NCBI GenBank assembly: GCA_963838385.1
Contig: CAWIRE010000006.1
Coordinates: 744,001 to 808,000, forward strand
Length of the DNA: 64,000 nucleotides
Direction: 5' to 3'
Source of the DNA: DAHUYF01 sp963838385
Lineage (GTDB): Bacteria > Pseudomonadota > Alphaproteobacteria > ATCC43930 > CGMCC-115725
Position 1 is the first letter of the stretch. Each line of letters starts with the position of its first letter. Positions 8,411-17,876 of this stretch are shown here, piece by piece. Position numbers and translations under genes: made by a program. Below the pieces are notes generated by a model. That model saw only the letters and a program-made list of their open reading frames with translations, was not told the origin of the DNA and did not search any database.

Positions 8411-8878
8411 CTATCCCCAATAGCGCCCCGTGGCGCCGATGACGACGACGATCAGGCCGAGCACGAGGTTGATGCCCACGATGCGGCGGATCTGGTCGAG
8501 CTGCGGCGCCGCGGCGGCGAGATCGCCGGCATCGACGGCACGGCGAAAGCGCTGCCAGGGCGCGAAATAGAGATGGGCGAAGACCAGCATCATCACAATG
8601 CCGATGCCCTGCATGATCTGGATATGCATCCCGATATGGGCGAAGCCGCCCAGCGCCGAGATCATGCCGTAGCCGCTCACCAGCAGTATCGCGATCAGCC
8701 CCCAGACCAGGGGAAAGAAGCGCTGGAAGATGCGGCGCCAGAGCGGCAGGCGCTGGGCCGGGTCGAGCTTCCCCGCCGCCGGGCGCAGCATCTGATGGGC
8801 GAAGAACATGCCGCCCACCCAGATCACCGCCGCGAGGATGTGGAAGAACAGCCCCACGATCATCACCGTCGCCATCAC
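8411..8878 (-). CDS. CopD-like integral membrane protein
   Basis: A 155-residue protein with four predicted membrane helices: VMIVGLFFHILAAVIWVGGM, FPLVWGLIAILLVSGYGMI, IQIMQGIGIVMMLVFAHLYF and VGINLVLGLIVVVIGATG. The first, with HILAAVIWVGGMFFAH, matches the CopD/DUF4149-type family where histidines may bind copper or haem. Its start overlaps the stop of the upstream ABC binding protein (ATGA), an odd functional pairing. The precise role is unknown. Confidence 0.75.
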   Translation of the reverse strand: MMATVMIVGLFFHILAAVIWVGGMFFAHQMLRPAAGKLDPAQRLPLWRRIFQRFFPLVWGLIAILLVSGYGMISALGGFAHIGMHIQIMQGIGIVMMLVFAHLYFAPWQRFRRAVDAGDLAAAAPQLDQIRRIVGINLVLGLIVVVIGATGRYWG

Positions 8879-10092
8879 TTCCCAGCCCCTGACTGCCGCA
8901 CCAGCGGACAGCCGCCCTCGTCGAGCGGCCGATAGGCCCGATCGCCGGGCACCGTCTCGACGATCTTGACGTAGTCCCAGGGCGCCGTCGATTCCGCCGG
9001 CTTCTTGACCTCGAGCAGATACATGTCGCGCACCACCCGGCCGTCGATGCGCAGCTTGCCGTCATGCGTCATGAAGTCGTTGATCGGCGTCGCGCGCATC
9101 TTTGCCATCACCGCCAGCGGCTCCTTGCTGCCCAGCGCCTTCACCGCCTCGAGATAGTGATGCGTGGCGCTGTAGACCCCGGCCTGGACCATGGTCGGCA
9201 TGTGGTGGATGCGCTCGAAGAAGCGCTTGGAGAAGGCGCGCGTCGCGGCGTTCTGGTCCCAGTAGAAGGCGGAGGTGAACTGCAGCCCCTGCGCCGCCTT
9301 GAGCCCGAGGCTGTGCACGTCGGTGATGAACATCAGCAGCGCCGCGAATTTCTGGCCGCCCTGGGCGATGCCGAACTCGGCGCCCTGCTTGATCGAATTG
9401 ATCGTGTCGCCGCCGGCATTGGCCAGCCCGATGATGTTCGCCTTGGAGCCTTGCGCCTGCAGCAGGAAGGAGGAGAAATCGGCGGTCTTGAGCGGCGCGT
9501 AGACGGCGCCCAGCACGCGGCCGCCGGCCTGCTCGACCACGGCGGCGGTGTCGCGCTCCAGCGCGTGGCCGAAGGCGTAATCGGCGCCGAGAAAATACCA
9601 GGAGATGCCGCCGGATTTGACGATGGCGGAGCCGGTGACATGGGCAAGCGCGTAGGTGTCGTAGGTCCAGTGCGCGGCATAGGGCGAGCATCTCGGCCCG
9701 GTGATGTCCGAGCTCGCGGGCCCGGAGAACAGCACCAGCTTGTGCTTCTCGCGCGACACCTCCTCGACGGCGAGCGCCACCGCCGACGAGCCGCCGTCGG
9801 TGACCATGTCGACGCCCTCGGTGTCGTACCATTGCCGCACGATGGCCGAGGCGACATCGGGCTTGTTCTGATGGTCGCCGGTGACGATCTCGATCGGCTG
9901 ACCGAGCACGCTGCCGCCGAAATCCTCCACCGCCATGCGCGCGGCCGCGCCGGTGCCTTCGCCGGTGATGTCGGCATAGAGCGAGGACATGTCGCTGAGC
10001 ACGCCGATCTTGACCGGCGCCTCTGCGGCGAGCGCGGCGCCGGCGCTCAGCGCCAGGACCAGGCTCGAAGCGGCAAACAATCCTGGACGCAT
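8875..10092 (-). CDS. Branched-chain amino acid type ABC transporter substrate-binding protein
   Basis: A 405-residue periplasmic binding protein of the LivJ/amide-binding (Peripla_BP_6) family. The signal peptide MRPGLFAASSLVLALSAGAALAAE precedes APVKIGVLSDMSSLYADITGEG, the standard first strand of the family. No permease or ATPase genes adjoin it, so it is an orphan binding protein that either uses a transporter encoded elsewhere or acts as a sensor. The downstream gene, a CopD-like membrane protein, overlaps its stop. The family takes amino acids, amides and aromatic acids; the ligand here is not predictable. Confidence 0.88.
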   Translation of the reverse strand: MRPGLFAASSLVLALSAGAALAAEAPVKIGVLSDMSSLYADITGEGTGAAARMAVEDFGGSVLGQPIEIVTGDHQNKPDVASAIVRQWYDTEGVDMVTDGGSSAVALAVEEVSREKHKLVLFSGPASSDITGPRCSPYAAHWTYDTYALAHVTGSAIVKSGGISWYFLGADYAFGHALERDTAAVVEQAGGRVLGAVYAPLKTADFSSFLLQAQGSKANIIGLANAGGDTINSIKQGAEFGIAQGGQKFAALLMFITDVHSLGLKAAQGLQFTSAFYWDQNAATRAFSKRFFERIHHMPTMVQAGVYSATHHYLEAVKALGSKEPLAVMAKMRATPINDFMTHDGKLRIDGRVVRDMYLLEVKKPAESTAPWDYVKIVETVPGDRAYRPLDEGGCPLVRQSGAGK

Positions 10093-10233
10093 CTCTCCCC
10101 CTTCGGTGCGATGGCGGCTGCGATCGCCGCTTTTGGCGCGCTCGAAGCTAGGTCATCGCGCCGGCCGGCACAACCGCGCCCGGGGCGGGTCTCGGTCGCG
10201 CTCTCGGCTGGGGTCGGCGGCGGCCGCCGCCGC

Positions 10234-11913
10234 TCAGGCGGCGCGGATGCCGCGCAGGAACTGGTCGACCTCGCTGCGCAGCTTTTCGGCCTGGGTTCCG
10301 AGCTCGGTGGCCTTGGTCAGGACGTTGCCGGCGAGCGTGCCGGTCTTCTCGGCGCTGTCGCTGACGGTGGCGATGTTGGACGTGACCTGGCCGGTGCCCT
10401 GCGCCGCCTCCTGGGTGTTGCGGGTGATCTCGCGCGTGGCGGCGCCCTGCTCTTCGACCGCCGAGGCGATGGAGCTGGAGACCTCGTTGATCTCGCCGAT
10501 GGTGCCGCCGATGCCGCGCATCGCCGCCACCGCGGCGTTGGTCTCGCTCTGGATCGCCGAGACCTGGCCGGCGATCTCCTCGGTCGCCTTGCCGGTCTGG
10601 TTGGCGAGCGCCTTGACCTCCGAGGCGACGACGGCGAAGCCCTTGCCCGCCTCGCCGGCGCGCGCCGCCTCGATCGTGGCGTTGAGCGCCAGCAGGTTGG
10701 TCTGGCTGGCGATGTCGTTAATGAGCTGCACCACCTCGCCGATCTTGGTCGCGGCGTCGGCCAGCGCCTTGATCATCTCGTCGGTCTTGCGCGTCTCGCC
10801 GACGGCGCGCTGGGCGATGCCGGAGGCATGCTCCACCTGCCGCGCGATCTCGCTCACCGAGGCGGCGAGCTCCTCCGACGCGGTGGCGACGGTGCTGACG
10901 TTGGACGAGGCCTGCTCGGAGGCGCCGGCGACGACGCTGGCGCGCTGGCTGGTCTCCTGCGCGGTCTGGCGCATGGTCTCGGCCATGCCGCGCAGATCGG
11001 TAGAGCCGCTCGACACCGCCTCCACCACCGCCTTGACGCGGCTCTCGAACTCGTCGGCGATGCGCAGCGCCGCGCGCCGGCGATCCTCGGCCGCGCGCTC
11101 TTCGGCGGTGCGCCGCTCCTCCTCGGCCGCATCGAGCCGCACCGCGTTGTCGCGGAACACGTCCAGCGACTGCGCCAGTCTGCCGATCTCGTCGCGCCGC
11201 GCGCCATAGGGCGTGGAAATCGCCTTGTCGCCGTCGGCGAGCCGCCGCATCGCGCCGGTGATCACGGCGAGCGGCCGCGTCACGCCGCGGCTCAGCATCA
11301 CCGAGCCGGCGACGACGACGGCCAGCACCAGCAGGATGATCAGGCCGACATGCTCCACCTGCGACCAGAAGATGGCGTCGACATCGTCGATATAGACGCC
11401 GGCGCCGATCGCCCAGTCATAGGGATCGAAGCGGACGCTGTAGCCGATCTTGGGCAGCGGCTGGTTGCCGCCGACGCGGGGAAAGCGATAGGCGCTGAAG
11501 CCGCCGCCCCGGTTCGCCTGGGCGATGAGCTGGCGGGCGAAATAGACGCCGTCGCTGTCGCGCGCGTCCCAATTGTTGCGGCCTTCCTGTCTCGGATCGG
11601 GATTGGCGACGTTCAGCCCGTGGCTGTCGATCGCGAAGAAAAAATTGGTGCCGTCGAAGCGCAGGTGGCGCAGCGTGTCCTTGGCCTGCTCCTTGGCCGC
11701 GTCCTCGCTGAGCCCCGCCTTGATCGCCCGCTGGTGATCGAGGTCCACGATCTCCCGCGCCAGCAGCACCAGCTCGCGCACCCGCGCCTTGCGATCTTCC
11801 AGCACGTTGTCGCGCAGGTTCCAGAGACCGACCAGGGCGACGGCCAGGATGCCGATGATGGCAACGGCCACCATCACCTGCAGCTTCAGCGATATCTTGA
11901 GGTTGTCGAACAT
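10234..11913 (-). CDS. Methyl-accepting chemotaxis protein with single Cache sensor
   Basis: A 559-residue chemoreceptor. A first membrane helix at about 12-32 leads to a periplasmic single-Cache domain (DGTNFFFAIDSHGLNVANPD near 87-106, YDWAIGAGVYIDDVD near 165-180), a second helix LIILLVLAVVVAGSVML near 192-208, a HAMP segment, and the cytoplasmic signalling hairpin with tip sequence IASQTNLLALNATIEAARAG. The C-terminus ends in LRSEVDQFLRGIRAA with no CheR-binding pentapeptide. No chemotaxis operon is nearby, so it feeds a distant array. Confidence 0.92.
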   Translation of the reverse strand: MFDNLKISLKLQVMVAVAIIGILAVALVGLWNLRDNVLEDRKARVRELVLLAREIVDLDHQRAIKAGLSEDAAKEQAKDTLRHLRFDGTNFFFAIDSHGLNVANPDPRQEGRNNWDARDSDGVYFARQLIAQANRGGGFSAYRFPRVGGNQPLPKIGYSVRFDPYDWAIGAGVYIDDVDAIFWSQVEHVGLIILLVLAVVVAGSVMLSRGVTRPLAVITGAMRRLADGDKAISTPYGARRDEIGRLAQSLDVFRDNAVRLDAAEEERRTAEERAAEDRRRAALRIADEFESRVKAVVEAVSSGSTDLRGMAETMRQTAQETSQRASVVAGASEQASSNVSTVATASEELAASVSEIARQVEHASGIAQRAVGETRKTDEMIKALADAATKIGEVVQLINDIASQTNLLALNATIEAARAGEAGKGFAVVASEVKALANQTGKATEEIAGQVSAIQSETNAAVAAMRGIGGTIGEINEVSSSIASAVEEQGAATREITRNTQEAAQGTGQVTSNIATVSDSAEKTGTLAGNVLTKATELGTQAEKLRSEVDQFLRGIRAA

Positions 11914-12144
11914 GACGGCGGGCTCTCCTCGGGCACCGGCTCAGACCGGGCGGCGCAACCATCAAAAATTGCGCGAGAGTTATGAACAAACCGTTGTTCT
12001 GGAAGGCCGATGGGCAAAATCAGCGCGCATGTCCGGCGTCGGACCACCCTGATTCCTAGCGGCTCGCGGCGACCGTCCATGGCATCGGGTGGCGCCGCGC
12101 TCTTTCTCCCCCTGGACGAGAGCGAACGCGTGAAAAGCCGGCGG

Positions 12145-12480
12145 TCAGCAATCCTCGGACGGGAACGGGCCGAGCCGCGCCGACAGCCCCCGGCGCACCG
12201 CCTCGGGCTGTGTCTCGATCGCCTCGTGCAGCAGCTTGAGGCGCCGGCGCAGCGCATAGACCTGGTCGAGCAGGCGCAGCACCACCGGCAGCGCCTCCTC
12301 GTCGATGGCGAGGTCATGGCGCAGCTCGTAAATGAGCTGCACCCGCGCCACATCGACCTCCTGGAAGACGTAGCCCTCGGCGCCGCTTTCCGGCCGCACC
12401 CAGCGCTCCGCGATCCAGCGCCGCAGCTCCTCGTCGCCGAGGCCGCCGATAAGGCGGATCACCGCATCGAAGCTCATCAT
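12145..12480 (-). CDS. cbpM: Chaperone modulator CbpM
   Basis: A 111-residue CbpM-family protein, the specific inhibitor and partner of the DnaJ-like co-chaperone CbpA. It has the MerR-like helical N-terminal part (FQEVDVARVQLIYELRHDLAIDEEALPVVLRLLDQ) followed by a helix YALRRRLKLLHEAI. Its ATG overlaps the stop of the upstream cbpA, the usual gene arrangement. The second of two tandem Met codons could equally be the start. Confidence 0.85.
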   Translation of the reverse strand: MMSFDAVIRLIGGLGDEELRRWIAERWVRPESGAEGYVFQEVDVARVQLIYELRHDLAIDEEALPVVLRLLDQVYALRRRLKLLHEAIETQPEAVRRGLSARLGPFPSEDC

Positions 12481-13415
12481 GACGTCATTCCCCGGCGCGG
12501 ATCATAGGGATGGTTGGGCGCCCAATCGCGCAGGAAGCGCGTGAGCTCGGGGTCGCCGCCGTCGGGCAGCATCACCTTGAGATGGACATACTGGTCGCCG
12601 CGCGCGCCGCCCGGACGCGGCACGCCCTTGCCCTTCAGGCGCAGCACCTGGCCGGCATTGGCATTGGGCGGGATCGTCATGCTGACGGCGCCCGATGCCG
12701 TCGGCACCGTCACCTTGCCGCCCAGCACCGCCTCGCCCAGCGTCACCGGCAGGTCGAGATGGATGTCGTCGCCCTCGCGGCGGAAGAAGGGGTGCGGCGC
12801 CACATGAATCTCGATCAGCGCATCGCCCGGCGGTCCGCCGTTGAGGCCGGGCGCGCCCTGGCCCTGCAGCCGCAGGATCTGCCCGTCGCGCACCCCGGCA
12901 GGGATGGTGACCTCGAGGCTGCGATCGGGCGCCAGCGACAGGCGCTGGCGCGCGCCGTTGACCGCGGTGAGGAAATCGACGGTCAAGGCGAAGGGCAGGT
13001 CGGCGCCGCGCATCCGCATGGTGCCGCCGCGCGGGCCGCCGCGCGCGCCGCGGCCGAAAAAGGCGAAGAGGTCGTCGACATCTTCCGGCGCCATGCCCTC
13101 GGCGGAATGGTACTCATAGCGCTCGCCGGGCGCGCCTTCGGCGAAGCCGCGATAGCGGGAATAGGCATGCTCCGGCCGCTCGGCGCCGCTGGCGTCGATC
13201 TCGCCGCGGTCGAAGCGCGCGCGCTTGTCCTTGTCGGACAGCAGGTCGTAGGCCGCGGCGATTTCCTTGAATCGCGCCTCGGCTGCCTTGTTGCCGGGGT
13301 TGAGGTCGGGATGGTGCTTCTTGGCGAGCTTGCGGTAGGCGGTGCGAAGCTCGTCCTCGCTCGCCTCCTTCTTGACGCCCAGCACCTCGTAGGGATCGCG
13401 CGCCGCCATGGCCAT
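12477..13415 (-). CDS. cbpA: DnaJ-like co-chaperone CbpA
   Basis: A 312-residue DnaJ-class protein lacking the zinc finger. The J domain covers about residues 6-72 with the HPD motif in AKKHHPDLNPGN; a Gly-rich linker (FFGRGARGGPRGG) follows, then two beta-sandwich substrate-binding domains (LEVTIPAGVRDGQILRLQGQ; GEAVLGGKVTVPTASG). It stimulates DnaK ATPase under stress. Translation may begin at 13415 or the second Met at 13409. It is coupled to cbpM downstream. Confidence 0.9.
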   Translation of the reverse strand: MAMAARDPYEVLGVKKEASEDELRTAYRKLAKKHHPDLNPGNKAAEARFKEIAAAYDLLSDKDKRARFDRGEIDASGAERPEHAYSRYRGFAEGAPGERYEYHSAEGMAPEDVDDLFAFFGRGARGGPRGGTMRMRGADLPFALTVDFLTAVNGARQRLSLAPDRSLEVTIPAGVRDGQILRLQGQGAPGLNGGPPGDALIEIHVAPHPFFRREGDDIHLDLPVTLGEAVLGGKVTVPTASGAVSMTIPPNANAGQVLRLKGKGVPRPGGARGDQYVHLKVMLPDGGDPELTRFLRDWAPNHPYDPRRGMTS

Positions 13416-13544
13416 GCCGAAATCGTGGTCTCAGCCATATAGAGGCGCGGCCGACGGCTGCCAAGCCGGATCAGGCGAAAGCGCCCGCTGCCAAATTCAT
13501 CACGTCGCCTGCTCTCTGCCTAATCGCTGGGCAGGCCGGCCGCT

Positions 13545-13739
13545 TTAGCCGGTGAGCGCCTGCTGCTCCACGGCGCGCACATGCTCGGCCTCGCAAGGCA
13601 GCGCCATGATCCCCGTGCTCTCCGGCTGGAACAGCAGCCGCGGCGCACCGGTCGCCGGATCCGCCGTCGTCACCAGCACGCCTTCCAGGCCATGGAAGAC
13701 CGCCTCCGGGCCGACATACACCACTCGCTTCGCCGCCAT
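13545..13739 (-). CDS. Small hypothetical protein, 64 residues
   Basis: A short protein beginning MAAKRVVYVGPEAVFHG and containing GLEGVLVTTADPATGAPRLLFQPES. It does not match a family I can name. An upstream in-frame ATG at 13796 would add 19 residues of unlikely composition; I prefer 13739. It stands alone between the cbpA unit and the response regulator. Coding status is moderately supported by its balanced hydrophobic pattern and a stop in a sensible place. Confidence 0.5.
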   Translation of the reverse strand: MAAKRVVYVGPEAVFHGLEGVLVTTADPATGAPRLLFQPESTGIMALPCEAEHVRAVEQQALTG

Positions 13740-13955
13740 GAAGGTCCGCCCCGACCCTTGTTGCGCCGCAACAAATCTAGGCCGAAAGCCGATCACGGCG
13801 CAAGTGCGTCGCGCCTCGTCCGGGCACGCCGGGGAGACCTCGAGACAGGCGGCATGAGACCCGCGACGCAGGCCACGACGCCAATGTTCTCCGTGCTCTC
13901 CCCGTATCTCCCGCGGCGCCGCGGGTCCGGACGACGCCGCATCCGGTCTTACCGG

Positions 13956-14411
13956 CTAACCGTCGGGCTGGACGTTTTCAAGACGGCTGCTGCTTTGCAG
14001 CGAGGCGTGGACGAGCTGCACCAGCTCGGCAAGGTCGAAGGGCTTGGCGAGATACTGTTCCGGGTCCATCCCGTGCTCGGCCGCCCATTCGGGATCGCCG
14101 CTCATGAGGATGAGCGCAATGCCGAGTTCGCGGGCCGTCTCCGCCAAGTGCAGCCCGGTCTCGCCGGGAATGCGCGCGTCGGTAATGACGAGATCGATCG
14201 TCTGCCGCACCAGCACGTCGCGCGCGACCGAGACGCGGCGCGCCTTGCTGACGCGGAAATTCGCCGCGCAGAGCGCGCGCTCGATCACTTCGAGGATCGC
14301 GGGATCGTCATCGACCACCAGGACATGCTTCGGTCTCACGGCACCGCAATCCGATCGCTGCTGCACACCTGTTGCTGGCAACGCAAAGGGCATGCCAGCG
14401 GCGAGCCTCAC
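13956..14411 (-). CDS. Single-domain response regulator (CheY/receiver type)
   Basis: A receiver-domain protein. After an N-terminal tail comes HVLVVDDDPAILEVIERAL with the acidic pair, LVITDARIPGETGL carrying the phospho-accepting aspartate, the conserved threonine/serine position in LILMSGD, and the lysine of YLAKPF. No output domain follows, so it works by protein contact or in a phosphorelay. The start is uncertain: the first 24 residues are not receiver-like, and a GTG at 14339 (giving VRPKHVLVVDDD) is an attractive alternative. No histidine kinase is adjacent. Confidence 0.8.
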   Translation of the reverse strand: MRLAAGMPFALPATGVQQRSDCGAVRPKHVLVVDDDPAILEVIERALCAANFRVSKARRVSVARDVLVRQTIDLVITDARIPGETGLHLAETARELGIALILMSGDPEWAAEHGMDPEQYLAKPFDLAELVQLVHASLQSSSRLENVQPDG

Positions 14412-14648
14412 CGCAAGGACGGGTTTCCCTTATCCTGCGGGCGAAACCTGCCTGTTGTTTAATCAGCAGCATCCGCGCCGGCCCGCGCCGGCGAGCAGGA
14501 GCGCCGGCTCTCGCCGGATGAAAAGCCAAGGCGGCCAAGCGGTTCCGCCTCGGCCGGCGGATTGGCCCGGGCTTTGCAGCCCGGGTTTGCAGAGCGGCAG
14601 AGAGAGCGAGGACCGGGAACGATCGTGACCTTGCCGGTGATCGAGACC

Positions 14649-16067
14649 ATGGGCGCGGAGCCGCCCTTCGACGAAATGGGCGGCGCCGAGGAGTGCCGGG
14701 CGCAGTATCAGCTGATCCAGCGCTGGATGGCGGAAACGCCGGGCGAGCTGCTGGGGCTGAAGCGGCGCGAGGCCGAGCTGCTGTTCCGCCGCATCGGCAT
14801 CACCTTCGCCGTCTACTCCGAAGGCGGCGACCCCGAGCGGCTCATCCCCTTCGACATCATCCCGCGCGTGCTCGACGCGGCGGAGTGGGAGCTGGTGTCG
14901 CGCGGCCTGCGGCAGCGCGTGCGCGCGCTCAACGAATTCCTGCGCGACGTCTATCACGGCCGCCAGATCCTGCGCGCCGGGCTGATCCCGCCGGAGCTGG
15001 TGCTGCACAATGAGGGCTTCCGCCCGGAGATGCAGGATTTCGAGCCCGCGCAAGGCGTCTACACCCATGTCGCCGGCATCGACCTCGTGCGGCTCGGCCC
15101 GCGCGACTTCAACGTGCTGGAGGACAATTGCCGCACGCCCTCGGGCGTCTCCTACATGCTGGAGAACCGCGAGGCGATGATGCGGCTCTTCCCCGACCTC
15201 TTCGCCCGCCATCGCATCGCCTCGGTCTCGCATTACCCCGAGGATCTGCTGGAGACGCTGCAATCGGTGGCGCCGCCCAACTGCCCCGGCGAGCCGCGCG
15301 TGGTGCTGCTCACCCCCGGCGCCTACAACAGCGCCTATTACGAGCACTCCTTCCTCGCCGACGAGATGGGGATCGAGATCGTCGAGGGGGTCGACCTCTT
15401 CGTCGACGACAACATCGTCTACATGCGCACCACCGAGGGGCCGAAGCGCGTCGACGTGATCTATCGCCGCATCGACGACGACTATCTCGATCCCCTGACC
15501 TTCCGCCCGGACTCGCTGCTCGGCACGCCGGGCCTCTTCAACGCCTATCGCTCCGGCAATGTCACACTGGCGAACGGCGTGGGATCCGGCATCGCCGACG
15601 ACAAGGCGATCTACCGGCATGTGCCGGAGATGATCCGCTTCTATCTCGGCGAGGAGCCGATCCTGCACAACGTCCGCACCTATAGCTGCGGCGAGCGCGA
15701 GGATCTGGCCTATGTGCTGGAGCATCTGAGCGAGCTCGTGGTCAAGGAGACGCATGGCTCCGGCGGCTACGGCATGCTGATCGGGCCGCAGGCGACGCGC
15801 GAGCAGCTCGCCGCCTTCGCCGAGAAGCTCAAGGCGTCGCCCGCCGACTACATCGCGCAGCCGACGCTGGCCCTGTCCACCTGCCCCACCTTCGTCGACA
15901 GCGGCATCGCGCCGCGCCACGTCGATCTCCGGCCCTTCGTGCTGGTGGGCAAGGAGATCCGCATCGTGCCCGGCGGGCTGACCCGCGTGGCGCTGCGCCA
16001 GGGGTCGCTCGTCGTCAATTCGAGCCAGGGCGGCGGCACCAAGGACACCTGGGTCCTCGAAGGGTAG
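14649..16067 (+). CDS. Circularly permuted ATP-grasp protein (Anbu operon)
   Basis: A 472-residue member of the circularly permuted ATP-grasp family (old DUF404/DUF407). Characteristic segments are AEWELVSRGLRQRVRALNEF, FNVLEDNCRTPSGVSYMLEN, the nucleotide-site VVKETHGSGGYGMLIGP and the C-terminal LRPFVLVGKEIRIVPGGLTR. Such proteins are predicted peptide or amide ligases. Followed by alpha-E, transglutaminase and Anbu genes, this is the first gene of a known conserved set. A GTG at 14625 is an alternative start; a still longer frame from 14562 is unsupported. Confidence 0.88.
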   Translation: MGAEPPFDEMGGAEECRAQYQLIQRWMAETPGELLGLKRREAELLFRRIGITFAVYSEGGDPERLIPFDIIPRVLDAAEWELVSRGLRQRVRALNEFLRDVYHGRQILRAGLIPPELVLHNEGFRPEMQDFEPAQGVYTHVAGIDLVRLGPRDFNVLEDNCRTPSGVSYMLENREAMMRLFPDLFARHRIASVSHYPEDLLETLQSVAPPNCPGEPRVVLLTPGAYNSAYYEHSFLADEMGIEIVEGVDLFVDDNIVYMRTTEGPKRVDVIYRRIDDDYLDPLTFRPDSLLGTPGLFNAYRSGNVTLANGVGSGIADDKAIYRHVPEMIRFYLGEEPILHNVRTYSCGEREDLAYVLEHLSELVVKETHGSGGYGMLIGPQATREQLAAFAEKLKASPADYIAQPTLALSTCPTFVDSGIAPRHVDLRPFVLVGKEIRIVPGGLTRVALRQGSLVVNSSQGGGTKDTWVLEG

Positions 16068-16079
16068 GAAGGACAGGAC

Positions 16080-17025
16080 ATGCTCAGCCGCACGGCGGAC
16101 GGCCTCTACTGGCTCGCGCGGCACATGGAGCGGGCGGAGAACGTCGCCCGCATCATCATGGTCGGACACCGCATGTCGAGCATGGCGCGATCGCTCGACA
16201 ATCCCGGCAACGAATGGCATTCGACGCTGCTCGCCGCGGGCTGCGAGCCCGGCTTCTTCGCCAAGCACCAGGAGGCGACGGCGCCGCTGGTCGTCGACTA
16301 CCTGGTGCGCGATCCCGACAACCCCTCGAGCATCTTCTCCTGCCTGGAGACGGCGCGGCGCAACGCGCGCGCGGTGCGCACCGCGCTCACGCGTGGACAT
16401 GTGGGATGCGCTGAACGAGACCTGGTACCAGGCGCGCAACAGCGCCCGCTTCGCCGTGCCGCCGGCCAACCTGCCGGAGCTGCTGGAATGGGTGAAGGAG
16501 CGCTCGCTGCTGTTCAACGGCGCCTATTCCAACACCATGCTGCGCAACGACGCCTATTACTTCACCCGCCTCGGCACCTTCCTCGAGCGCGCCGACAACA
16601 CCGCCCGCATCCTCGACGTGAAGTATCACGTGCTGATGCCGCGCCACGAGGAGGTGGGCGGCGCGCTCGACTATTACCACTGGCAGGCGATCCTGCGCTC
16701 GGTCTCGGCGCTGCGCAGCTATCACTGGGTCTATCACGACCGGTTGAAGCCGTGGCTGGTGGCCGAATTCCTGATCCTGCGGCCGGAGATGCCGCGCTCG
16801 CTGCTGAGCTGCTACGATCAGATCATCCGCACGCTGGAGCTCCTGGCCGAGGCCTATGGCGGCAAGCGCGGCGAATGCCACCGCGTCGCCGGCGAGCTGC
16901 ATGCGCGGCTGCGCTTCGGGCGCATCCAGGACATCTTCCAATCCGGGCTGCATGAATTCCTCACCGAGTTCGTCGACCGGTCGGTAACCCTGGGCGATGC
17001 GATCAGCACGCTCTATCTGATGTAG
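16080..17025 (+). pseudogene. Alpha-E domain protein, interrupted by an apparent +1 insertion
   Basis: The first frame (from ATG 16080) reads MLSRTADGLYWLARHMERAENVARI to about residue 104, typical of alpha-E proteins. It then loses homology, and the next frame resumes with DMWDALNETWYQARNSARF and continues normally to the stop at 17025. Removing one G of the pair at 16395-16396 restores a continuous protein of 314 residues, the usual family length. Alpha-E proteins are helical partners of circularly permuted ATP-grasp enzymes. Whether this is a real mutation or an assembly error is open; both halves are otherwise well conserved, which favours error. Confidence 0.85.
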
Positions 17026-17035
17026 CGGCGCCCCC

Positions 17036-17851
17036 ATGCGACTGCATGTCCGACATCAGACCGCCTACCATTACGACCCGCCCGCGGCCGCGGCGATCCA
17101 GACGCTGCGCCTCACGCCGCGCTCCTACGAAGGGCTCAGGATCGTGCAGTGGCGGGTGTGGAGCGACACGCGCCGCGACTTCCCCGTCTTCGTCGACGGC
17201 TACGGCAATCTCACCCATTGCCACGCCGTCAATCATCCGCACAGCTCGGCGGTGGTGTTCGTCGAGGGCGAGGTCGAGACCACGGCCACCAGCGGCATCG
17301 TGCGCGGCACGCCGGAGCCGCTGCCGCCGCTGTTCTTCCTGCGCCGCACCCGGCTGACCGAGCCCGATGCGGCGATCGAGACGCTGGCGCGACAGATCGC
17401 GCCGCACGGCTCGGTGCTGAAGCAGCTGCATGCGCTGCTCAACACGGTGCGCGACCGGCTCGACTATCTCCCCGGCGCCACCGACGCCGCCACTCCCGCC
17501 GCCGCGGCGCTGGCCGCCGGCGCCGGCGTCTGCCAGGATCACGCCCATCTCTTCATCTCGGCCGCCCGGCTCCTCGGCATCCCGGCGCGCTATATCGGCG
17601 GATATCTGTGGACAGGAATGGAGTCGCGCGAGTATCAGGCAAGCCACGCCTGGGCCGAGGCTTTCGTCCACGATCTCGGCTGGGTAGGCTTCGATGCCGC
17701 CAACCGCATCTGCCCGACCGAAGCCTATATCCGCACCAGCGTCGGGCTCGACTACTGGTCGGCGGCGCCGGTGCGCGGCGTGCGGCGCGGCACCGCGGCG
17801 GAAACCTTGTCGGTCGCGGTGCAGGTGAGCCAGGCGGGCAGCGACCAATAG
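17036..17851 (+). CDS. Transglutaminase-like cysteine protease (Anbu operon)
   Basis: A 271-residue protein with the bacterial transglutaminase N-terminal region (MRLHVRHQTAYHYDPPA...LRLTPR) and a papain-like core. The catalytic cysteine is in AGVCQDHAHLF, histidine in SHAWAEAFV and aspartate in VGFDAANRI. These enzymes are predicted peptidases or amide-bond exchangers acting with ATP-grasp/alpha-E pairs. It starts 11 nt after the alpha-E stop and precedes the Anbu gene by 26 nt, in one transcription unit. Confidence 0.92.
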   Translation: MRLHVRHQTAYHYDPPAAAAIQTLRLTPRSYEGLRIVQWRVWSDTRRDFPVFVDGYGNLTHCHAVNHPHSSAVVFVEGEVETTATSGIVRGTPEPLPPLFFLRRTRLTEPDAAIETLARQIAPHGSVLKQLHALLNTVRDRLDYLPGATDAATPAAAALAAGAGVCQDHAHLFISAARLLGIPARYIGGYLWTGMESREYQASHAWAEAFVHDLGWVGFDAANRICPTEAYIRTSVGLDYWSAAPVRGVRRGTAAETLSVAVQVSQAGSDQ

Positions 17852-17876
17852 GCCGCGGCGGTTGGAAAGGGGAAAG

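Noticed and set aside
9064..11985. Very long open frame (973 codons) on the plus strand opposite the ABC binding protein and chemoreceptor genes
   Set aside because: It is the antisense of two well-identified genes; its product is rich in Arg, His and Gly with no domain, as expected from high-GC codon bias.
14463..16517. 684-codon open frame on the minus strand opposite the ATP-grasp gene
   Set aside because: No recognisable domain and composition typical of an antisense shadow; the plus-strand protein is clearly the real gene.
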